A DNA stretch of 17,590 nucleotides from NCBI GenBank assembly GCA_038329895.1, contig JBBQNM010000051.1:1-17590 (forward strand), in the 5' to 3' direction. Shown in pieces: positions 11,991-17,590 of the stretch. Position 1 is the stretch's first letter. Every line of letters begins with the position of its first letter. The notes beneath the pieces are model-generated. The model did no database searches, was not told where the DNA came from, and worked only from the letters and a program-made list of their open reading frames with translations. The stretch comes from Mayfieldus sp038329895. GTDB lineage: Bacteria; Actinomycetota; Thermoleophilia; Solirubrobacterales; 70-9. Made by a program: the position numbers and the translations under genes.

Positions 11991-12958
11991 ATGAAGCTTC
12001 ACGCTAACGCCCGCACCTGTCCGAACAGCCGCAGGGTTCTGGTCAAGCGCATCGAGGAGGAGGGCTGGTCGCTGACGAAGGCGGCCGAGGCCGCCGGAGT
12101 CAGCGAGCACACAGCGCGCAAGTGGCTTACCCGCTGGCGCGCAGAAGGCGAGCAGGGATTGCTTGATCGCTCCTCGGCCCCCAGACGGCGACCCTCGCGC
12201 TTGCCCGCCGATCGCATCGCGGCGATCGAGGCCCTCCGACGCCTGCGGATGACTGCCGCGGAGATCGCCGAGTGCCTGGGCATGGCGCTCTCCACGGTCT
12301 CGCGCTGGCTGCGGCGGATTGGGCTCGGACGGCTCTCTCGCCTCGAGCCGCCCGAGCCATCGAACCGCTATGAGCGGGCGCGCCCCGGCGAGCTGGTCCA
12401 CGTCGACGTCAAGAAGCTGGGGCGGATCCAGGTTCCCGGCCACCGGGTGACCGGCAGCCGCCGTCAGCACGCCTTTAGGCGCTGGGAGGGCAAGCGCAAG
12501 GTTGGCACCGCTGGCTGGGAGTTCGTCCACGTCTGCGTCGACGACGCCACACGCCTCGCCTACGCGGAGGTGTTGCCCGACGAGCGCGGCCCCAGCGCCG
12601 CCGGCTTTCTGCGCGAGCCGTCCGGTGGTTCGCCTCGCTGGGAATCACGGTCGAGCGCGTGATGAGCGACAACGGCTCCTGCTATCGCTCAAGGGTGCAC
12701 GCCGCCGCGTGCCGCGAGCTCGGGCTTCGCCATCTCTTCACCCAGCCCTACCGGCCGCGAACCAACGGCAAGGCGGAGCGCTTCATTCAGACGCTCACCC
12801 GCCGCTGGGCCCACGGAGCGCTTTACGGCAACTCCGCCGAGCGGACCGCGGCGCTATCTGGCTGGCTCGCCCACTACAACTTCCGACGACGCCATGGCTC
12901 CCTTGGCCACAAGCCGCCCGCAACTCGGCTCGCCGAGCTGGAACAACGTCATGGGTAG
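11991..12958 (+). pseudogene. IS481 transposase, frameshifted
   Basis: From ATG 11991 (AAGGAGG 7 nt upstream) the first frame encodes MKLHANARTCPNSRRVLVKR, an N-terminal helix-turn-helix (LTKAAEAAGVSEHTARKWLTRW), a second one near 87-110, and the first catalytic Asp in ELVHVDVKKLG (Asp139). It goes out of frame after AAGFLR and stops at 12662. The other frame takes over at 12614 with AVRWFASLGITVERV and carries the second Asp in MSDNGS and the Glu in TNGKAERFIQT, ending HGSLGHKPPATRL. One missing base near 12612-12616 explains this. The repaired protein would be about 322 residues, normal for IS481. Programmed -1 frameshifting is not usual in this family, so inactivation or a sequencing error is likelier. 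Confidence 0.88.
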
Positions 12959-12963
12959 CTACA

Positions 12964-12969
12964 CCTAGC
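12964..12969. repeat. Right target-site duplication of IS
   Basis: CCTAGC directly follows the right inverted repeat and matches 11902-11907 exactly. Confidence 0.85.
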
Positions 12970-12988
12970 TCTCAGGCGCATCCCATCG

Positions 12989-13016
12989 GTATCGAAGGGC
13001 CCATAGGCGTCGATAC
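12989..13016. repeat. Inverted repeat upstream of ECF gene
   Basis: GTATCGA at 12989-12995 and TCGATAC at 13010-13016 are perfectly matched with a 14-nt spacer. It lies between the insertion sequence and the ECF sigma start, where a promoter or operator is expected. Confidence 0.4.
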
Positions 13017-13024
13017 TCGCTGTG

Positions 13025-13582
13025 ATGAAACGCCCGTTCGCACGTAGTGAGGACATGGACCAAACGCTTGTCGCACCGGCCCGCGAAACGCCCGCCGAGG
13101 CGGACCTCGCGTTCGAGCGGCTCTACCGCTCGAGTCGCGATGATGTCTACGCATACGTCGCCGGTGTTCTGCGCGACCGCTCGGCGGCCGAAGAGGTGAC
13201 TGCCGCGGCCTTCGAGCGAGCGTTCCGCAAGCGGGGACGCTTCGACGCCCGCCGTGGCAACGCCCGCGCCTGGCTGTTCGGCATCGCCCGCAACGCCGCG
13301 CTCGATGAGCTGCGCCGGCGCCGTCGACAGGCCGAGCTCGCCGCCGAGCCCGCTGACGTCGCCGCTCCATTTGCCGACGCTCTAACCGAGGGAGGCGCCC
13401 GCCGCGCCACCCTGATCGCCGCCCTTGCCGGGCTGGAGCCGCGGGAGCGTGAGCTGGTCGCGATGAAGTTCTTCGCCGGGCTGTCGAACGCCGAGATCGC
13501 CGTTGTGTTGGGGATCAGCGAGTCGAACGCAGGCACGAAGCTGCACCGAGTGATCACCAAGCTGAGAGAGGCATGCCAATGA
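13025..13582 (+). CDS. ECF-family RNA polymerase sigma factor
   Basis: This 185-residue extracytoplasmic-function sigma factor has region 2 at about residues 28-95, with FERLYRSSRDDVYAYVAGVL, AAEEVTAAAFERAFRKRGRFD and ARAWLFGIARNAALDELRRR. Region 4 is about 125-180: LAGLEPRERELVAMKFFAGL, then the helix-turn-helix SNAEIAVVLGISESNAGTKLHRVITKL. A start at ATG 13055, giving 175 residues, is equally possible because neither ATG has a good ribosome site. The stop overlaps the next start as ATGA, coupling it to a DUF4349 membrane protein that I infer is its anti-sigma factor. The insertion sequence sits about 55 bp upstream and may have altered its promoter context. Confidence 0.92.
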   Translation: MKRPFARSEDMDQTLVAPARETPAEADLAFERLYRSSRDDVYAYVAGVLRDRSAAEEVTAAAFERAFRKRGRFDARRGNARAWLFGIARNAALDELRRRRRQAELAAEPADVAAPFADALTEGGARRATLIAALAGLEPRERELVAMKFFAGLSNAEIAVVLGISESNAGTKLHRVITKLREACQ

Positions 13583-14761
13583 GCCGCCAGGAAATGACGA
13601 TCGAAGAATTGACCACAGAGCTTCATGCGCTGCGCGAGCTGCCGTCCGAAGAGTTCGCGGCCGCACTCGATAGCCGTGCCGCCGCGGGCTTTCCCGGGCG
13701 GCGGCGTGGTGCGGCGCGACCGGCCTGGCTTCCCGGCCGTGGGGCGGCGGGGCGCCTGGCCGAGCGCTTCGGGCACGAACCGTCGCCGGTTGCTGCCGGC
13801 GCTCGCCGGCGCGACGACGGTGATCGTGGCTGCCACCGCGATCGTCGTTGCTACGAACGGCGACAAGGGAGGGAATGGCGGCGGCGGTCAGCAGTCGACG
13901 ATCGGTGTCCCATCCGACGCCGTCAAGGCAGCTCCCTCCCAAGCCGGGGGTGCAGGGGCGGCAGCCGGCTCGCCACGCGAGGTCGCGCCGCAGGCAGCCA
14001 CCGGGACCTCAGCGATCGCTCCCCTTGTACCCGAGCCTCCCGTGCCCGGCCCGGGCACCGCGCCCGGGGTCCGAAACCGTCAGATCGAGCGCTCGGCCAA
14101 CCTCACCCTCGGCACCGACCCAGACCAGGTTCAGGCCGTCGCCGGCAAGGTGATCGACGTGCTCGGTCGCTACCGGGGGATCGTCCTCTCCTCCTCGGTC
14201 CGCGACGGCGGAGAAGGTGAAGCGGGAGCGACCTTCGAGGTGCTGATCCCCAGCGGCCGGCTGGGCGCAGCGCTGACCGATCTCTCGGCGATCGCCGACG
14301 TTCGCTCGCGCAGCGAGAACACGCTCGACATCACCGCTCCTTTTGTCTCCTCCCGCGAACGGCTCCGCGACGCGCGCGCCGAGGCCGAAGGCCTGCTGCG
14401 CCAGCTCGCCGCGGCCAGCACCGACAGCGAGCGGGCCAGCGTGAAGGCGCAGCTGCGCATCGTGCGCGGCCGCATCGCCGCCTTCCGCTCGCAGGTGAAC
14501 AGGCTCGAGCGCCGCGCCAACTTCTCACACGTCTCGCTGGAGGTCGTCACCGGCAACCAGGCGACGATCCCCGGCGCCGGTCGCGGGGATTGGACGATCG
14601 GCGACGCACTGCACGACGCCGGTCGGGTGCTCGCGGTGGCCGCAGGAGTCGCACTCCTCGCGATGGCGGTGGCGCTGCCCCTGGCGCTGCTGGGCGGCGC
14701 GGCCTGGGCGACGCGGCGGATCTACCTGCGCCGAGCCAGAGAGCAGACGCTGAGCGCCTAG
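13579..14761 (+). pseudogene. DUF4349 membrane protein, frameshifted; likely anti-sigma
   Basis: The gene starts at ATG 13579, overlapping the ECF stop. The first frame encodes MSRQEMTIEELTTELHALRE followed by LPSEEFAAALDSRAAAGFP, an opening typical of ECF-linked anti-sigma-like proteins. Somewhere at about 13690-13775, in GGGG-rich DNA, the coding shifts by one extra base into the frame encoding TNRRRLLPALAGATTVIVAA (a membrane helix), a low-complexity linker and the DUF4349 domain (RQIERSANLTLGTDPDQVQA through RRANFSHVSLEVVT, with a coiled-coil middle). A final membrane helix, VLAVAAGVALLAMAVALPLA, and a basic end follow. The repaired protein is about 393 residues. Whether the shift is real or a sequencing error in a G-run cannot be told from this window. 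Confidence 0.82.
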
Positions 14762-14781
14762 CTCCCCGTCAGGCCAGCGAG

Positions 14782-14964
14782 CTACTCCTCTTCGTAGGGC
14801 TCGAAGTCGGCCTTGCGGGCGCCACAGACGGGACAGAACCAGTCTGCGGGGATGTCGTCGAACGTCGTCCCGGGCGGCACGCCGCCGTCCGGATCGCCCT
14901 CGTCAGGGTCGTAGATGAAGCCGCACGAGGTGCAGACCCAAAGTTGTTTTGTCGCCGCTTCCAC
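14782..14964 (-). CDS. Rubredoxin
   Basis: This 60-residue rubredoxin is a small electron carrier with one iron bound by four cysteines. The two knuckles are CTSCG (Cys11 and Cys14) and CPVCG (Cys44 and Cys47), with the conserved GFIYDPDEGDPDGGVPPGTTF and FDDIPADWFCP between them. The acidic C-terminus KADFEPYEEE is typical. It starts at GTG 14964 with AAGGTG about 8 nt upstream. It converges with the DUF4349 gene, 20 bp away, and is divergent from the NUDIX gene. No partner oxygenase or reductase is visible nearby. Confidence 0.95.
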   Translation of the reverse strand: MEAATKQLWVCTSCGFIYDPDEGDPDGGVPPGTTFDDIPADWFCPVCGARKADFEPYEEE

Positions 14965-15010
14965 TTCGCCGGCACCTTAGCGCCTATGCGACTGGGGATA
15001 GGCTGGGAAC

Positions 15011-15610
15011 GTGTCGATCGCCACCCCGCGTCCCGCCGCCTCGGTGATCCTGCTGCGGCGCGGCGGCAAGCATGCGCAGCGTGGCCTCGAGCTGCTGCTG
15101 CTGAAGCGCAGCGAGCAGGCCAGCTTCATGCCGGGCGTCTGGGTCTTCCCGGGTGGAGCGGTGGACCCGGAGGACGGGGAGGGTGAAGCCGGCTTCCGCG
15201 CCTGCGCGCTGCGCGAGCTGACCGAGGAAGCGAGGATCGAGCTGGATGGGCCCGATGAGCTGGTGGCGTTCTCGCACTGGATCACCCCCGAGATCGTGCC
15301 GGTCCGCTTCGACACCTGGTTCTACCTGGCGCTCGCCCGTGCCCACTCGGCGCCGGACCCGGACGGGTCCGAGACCACCGAGGCCGTGTGGTGGGAGCCG
15401 CGGCTGGCTCTCGAGGCGCACCGCGATGGGGAGTTGGAGCTCGTCTTTCCGACCATCAAGCAGCTCGAGTCGTTGGCCGATTACGCGACTTCCGACGAGG
15501 CGCTGGAGGCGGCGCGCGGCCGGCCGGTGGAGCCGATCATGCCCAGGGTGGTCGGCACGGGCGAGGACCAGCGCGTCGTCTTGCCGGGCGAGCCCGGCTA
15601 CCATGACTGA
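15011..15610 (+). CDS. NUDIX hydrolase
   Basis: This 199-residue protein starts (GTG) MSIATPRPAASVILLRR. The NUDIX box begins at VWVFPGGAVDPEDGEGEAGF (43-62) and continues RACALRELTEEARIEL, with the REL-TEE metal-binding glutamates at 68-73; the spacing between the first Gly and REL is normal to slightly long. SHWITPEIVPVRFDTWFYLA at 88-107 is typical of the NUDT19/RNA-decapping-like and CoA-type subgroups, but the substrate cannot be told. No strong ribosome site is seen. It runs parallel to the PPOX-type gene 39 bp downstream and they may be co-transcribed. Confidence 0.9.
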   Translation: MSIATPRPAASVILLRRGGKHAQRGLELLLLKRSEQASFMPGVWVFPGGAVDPEDGEGEAGFRACALRELTEEARIELDGPDELVAFSHWITPEIVPVRFDTWFYLALARAHSAPDPDGSETTEAVWWEPRLALEAHRDGELELVFPTIKQLESLADYATSDEALEAARGRPVEPIMPRVVGTGEDQRVVLPGEPGYHD

Positions 15611-15649
15611 GGGAGCGCGCCGGAGCAGCGGGGAGGTAGTTTTCAGAGC

Positions 15650-16609
15650 GTGACCAGCACGCTGCCAGAGGAAGTCCAGGAGGTCTTCGACCGCTTCATC
15701 ACCACCGAGTACACGACGATCGACTCACGCGGTCAGCCGATCGCCTGGCCGGTGACCCCCTACTACAAGTCAGGCGACACGACGATCGACATAACGACCG
15801 GGGTCGGTTATCCGAAGAAGGCCCAGGACGCGCGGCGAAACCCACAGGTCAGCCTGCTCTTCTCCGACCCCAACGGCTCGGGGATCGAGAGCGGCATCCG
15901 GGTGCTCGTGCACGGCACGGCCGAGGTCGACGACCGCGACCTGAAGGCGAACCGCGAGCGCTACTTCGAGGAGTCCGGCGAGAAGCTGCCGGCGACCAAG
16001 GAGCTGCTGCCCCCGAAGGCGATTCGGGGGATGTTCAGCTGGTACTTCGAGCGCATCTACGTCAAGGTCCGACCGGAGCGGGTCTTCGTCTGGCCCGATG
16101 GCGACTTCGCGAAGGAGCCGACCCTCCACGACGCCCACCTCGAGGAGGTGCGGTCCGGCCACATCGAGGAGGCGACCGAGCCGCCCGCACCCCCGGCCGG
16201 GGGAGAGGTGGCCTGGGACGGACGGATCGAGGAGCTGGGCCGGCGTTACGACGACGCCGTCCTGGCCTGGGTGGCGCCGGACGGGTTCCCGCTCGCGGCC
16301 CGGCTGCCGTCGCGCTGCGACCGATCGGGTAAGGCGGTGCGTATCGGGACCGAGCCCGCGGGCCTGCCGCTGGTCGAGGGCCGGGCCTGCCTGACCGCCC
16401 ACTCCCACGCCCCGGACTTCTCCTGGCAGGAGAACTTCCAGGTGCGCGGCGATCTGGTCCACGACAGCGACGGCTGGGCTCTCATCCCGCACAAGCTGGT
16501 GGGCGGCTTCGAGCTGCCCGACGAGAGCACGCTCGCCGGCTATCGCCGCAACCTGCGCAAGTCGATGCGCTTCTACCGCATCCGCAAGCGCTTCCTCCGT
16601 AACCGCTAG
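15650..16609 (+). CDS. PPOX-type flavin/F420-binding protein, two barrels
   Basis: This 319-residue protein belongs to the pyridoxamine 5'-phosphate oxidase-like split-barrel superfamily. The first barrel (about 8-150) includes EYTTIDSRGQPIAWPVTPYY, TGVGYPKKAQDARRNPQVSL and VRVLVHGTAEVDD-type strands, characteristic of flavin- or F420-dependent members. A second, weaker barrel (about 190-300) has DDAVLAWVAPDGFPLAARLP and VRGDLVHDSDGWALIPHKLVGG. The basic end KSMRFYRIRKRFLRNR is unusual for a soluble enzyme. The start is GTG 15650 with GGAGGT about 12 nt upstream. F420 use would fit an actinobacterium but is only inferred. Its end overlaps the convergent gene by 4 nt. Confidence 0.8.
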   Translation: MTSTLPEEVQEVFDRFITTEYTTIDSRGQPIAWPVTPYYKSGDTTIDITTGVGYPKKAQDARRNPQVSLLFSDPNGSGIESGIRVLVHGTAEVDDRDLKANRERYFEESGEKLPATKELLPPKAIRGMFSWYFERIYVKVRPERVFVWPDGDFAKEPTLHDAHLEEVRSGHIEEATEPPAPPAGGEVAWDGRIEELGRRYDDAVLAWVAPDGFPLAARLPSRCDRSGKAVRIGTEPAGLPLVEGRACLTAHSHAPDFSWQENFQVRGDLVHDSDGWALIPHKLVGGFELPDESTLAGYRRNLRKSMRFYRIRKRFLRNR

Positions 16610-17307
16610 GGAGTCGCCCCTTGCGGGGGGCTAGAGTCAGGGAAGGGCTCAAGGCCGGCGTGCCAGGGGCCGGCGGGATAGGTCTGGATGCCGTGCTCGT
16701 CCATCTCGGTGCGCACGCGGCGGAACAGCTGGCCGGCGTTGTGAAGCGCCGTCTTCAGCTCCTCGGCGCTGCGATCCCTCAGTCTCCATAGGAACCACAG
16801 CTGGCGGTCGTTGACGCCGAAGTCGATCTCGTTGGAGATCGTCGTCACCCACTCGAGGAAGCCCGGGCTGAACAGCTCGCGCAGGGACACCGGGTCGTAT
16901 TCGCTGGGGACCGTGGCGAGGAAGCGCCGGTTGAAGTCGATCGACTCGAACTCGACCTTACGGGCGGTGTGCTTGGCAACGAAGTCTGACGGCCTGGCCT
17001 CGATCGACTCGACGTTGAAGGCCGGCATCACCTCGGCGAGATCGGGCATATGCGACTTGGCGAGGATCGCGCTCGGCAGCACCGACTTGTTGAACAGGCC
17101 GCCGACCTCCTGCTCGCCGGCGTCGCAGGAGGAGCCCCAGAACTCGTCGTCGAGCTGTCCGGTGAGGCGGTTGGTACCGCCGACGCAGAGCGCCACCGGA
17201 GCGTCCTTGGGGTTGATCCCCCCGATCGGCTCGTAGCGAAGCTCGTGCTTTTCGCCGTATGAGCGGACGGTGTCCGCCCAGTCCTGCGCGTCCTGTTTGG
17301 AGCTCAC
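16606..17307 (-). CDS. Hypothetical protein, 233 residues
   Basis: The protein starts (GTG) MSSKQDAQDWADTVRSYGEK. It appears soluble, with no signal peptide or membrane helix. Notable stretches are LCVGGTNRLTGQLDDEFWGS at 40-59, VEFESIDFNRRFLATVPSEY at 118-137 and LRELFSPGFLEWV at 142-154. The FESxxFNRRF and SPxFLEW pattern recalls DUF3137-type proteins, which are often beside LemA genes; I hold this loosely. AGGA lies about 10 nt before the GTG. It is divergent from the membrane-anchored gene starting at 17540. Its last 4 nt overlap the convergent PPOX-type gene. Confidence 0.75.
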   Translation of the reverse strand: MSSKQDAQDWADTVRSYGEKHELRYEPIGGINPKDAPVALCVGGTNRLTGQLDDEFWGSSCDAGEQEVGGLFNKSVLPSAILAKSHMPDLAEVMPAFNVESIEARPSDFVAKHTARKVEFESIDFNRRFLATVPSEYDPVSLRELFSPGFLEWVTTISNEIDFGVNDRQLWFLWRLRDRSAEELKTALHNAGQLFRRVRTEMDEHGIQTYPAGPWHAGLEPFPDSSPPQGATP

Positions 17308-17539
17308 CCCGCCGAATCCTATTGACGAGCCGGAGCGCGGTCAGCGATCAGCCACGGGATCTTCCCGAACTGGGACTGGAGGACAACCGTCGCCGTATGG
17401 CGCCCTCTGTGGGTGCCTGTGCTACGCCTGGGTTGAGCTCGCGCTAAGCCAGCCGGGCGGCGGCTGTAGGATCAGCCCTCTGGCACGAGGCGCCAAGAAC
17501 GCCTCCCGCAGACTTCAGACAGCTGAAACAGGAGCAGAC
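17308..17539. other. Divergent intergenic region with two hairpins
   Basis: This region separates two divergent genes and should hold both promoters. Two small inverted repeats are visible: GGCTG/CAGCC at 17462-17477 and GAGGCG/CGCCTC at 17487-17505. I find no SigB-type promoter match and no protein gene. Confidence 0.45.
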
Positions 17540-17590
17540 ATGGGAATCGTGATCATCGTCATAGTCGCGCTGATCGTCCTCGCGGGGCTG
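17540..17590 (+). CDS. Start of membrane-anchored protein, truncated by window
   Basis: Only 17 codons are visible, reading MGIVIIVIVALIVLAGL, a membrane anchor at the very N-terminus. AGGAG ends 5 nt before the ATG. LemA and SPFH/stomatin-type proteins both begin like this. A LemA-like protein would fit the possible DUF3137-like neighbour, but the visible part cannot decide. Confidence 0.6.
   Translation, partial: MGIVIIVIVALIVLAGL

Larger units (their letters stand above)
11908..12963 (+). mobile_element. IS481-family insertion sequence, 1056 bp
   Basis: The element is bounded by imperfect 23-bp inverted repeats at 11908-11930 and 12941-12963 (18 of 23 match, both starting TGTAG at the outer end) and by a 6-bp direct target duplication, CCTAGC. 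The termini beginning TGT, the element size and the single transposase gene fit the IS481 family. The right repeat overlaps the end of the transposase gene. The leader between the left repeat and the transposase start contains a hairpin that covers the ribosome site. The intact duplication points to a fairly recent insertion, placed between the DUF6766 gene and the ECF sigma gene. Confidence 0.92.

Noticed and set aside
12951..12956. GGGTAG read as a SigB-type -10
   Set aside because: It lies in the inverted repeat and transposase end, with no GTTT-like -35 at the right distance.
15770..16492. 240-codon minus-strand frame opposite the PPOX-type gene
   Set aside because: It overlaps a recognisable protein fully and shows only compositional bias, with no ribosome site.

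Overview
The window looks like chromosome of a high-GC actinobacterium. The DUF6766, DUF4349-with-ECF, DCC-family and SigB/STAS gene types are ones I associate with soil Actinobacteria, and Thermoleophilia/Solirubrobacterales is my best guess. That is an inference from gene content and GC-rich codon use; there is no rRNA or tRNA to anchor it.

Layout. 1-772: a small two-helix membrane protein (minus) and a 39-residue hydrophobic peptide (plus). 1073-2520: a SigB/SigF-type sigma factor, a translationally coupled STAS anti-anti-sigma protein, then a headless sigma-70 region 4 fragment in the same frame as the STAS gene. 2568-6021: a tight plus-strand operon of transketolase, transaldolase and a DCC-family thiol-disulfide oxidoreductase, giving the non-oxidative pentose phosphate steps. 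6142-10668: a patchwork of small stress-type genes (Cys-rich zinc protein, a gene broken by a 52-bp tandem duplication, CBS-pair protein, two paralogous basic proteins with a Rho-N-like tail, DUF2231 membrane protein, a truncated HesB/IscA-like gene, a Usp-like protein fused to membrane helices, a small membrane protein). 10681-11063: a response-regulator pseudogene. 11153-11906: a 27-residue leader-like membrane peptide and a DUF6766 protein. 11908-12963: a complete IS481-family insertion sequence with inverted repeats and a 6-bp target duplication, whose transposase carries a frameshift. 13025-14761: an ECF sigma factor coupled to a DUF4349 protein, the latter frameshifted. 14782-17307: rubredoxin, NUDIX hydrolase, a two-barrel PPOX-type protein and an unrecognised 233-residue protein. 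17540-end: the start of a membrane-anchored protein, possibly LemA-like.

How the parts may work together. The most coherent signal is a set of SigB-type promoters (GTTT-like -35, exactly 13 nt, GGGTAx/GGGCAT -10) in front of the CBS gene, both Rho-N-like paralogs and the HesB-like gene, with weaker matches before the first membrane protein and transketolase. Since a SigB-type sigma factor and a STAS partner lie in the same window, I infer a general-stress island in which regulator and several targets are linked. The stretch between about 6.4 and 13.8 kb holds almost all the broken genes, a paralogous repeat pair and the IS, so it looks like a plastic accessory segment between intact metabolic and housekeeping genes. 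An independent check for sequencing indels is needed before the frameshifts are taken as biology.
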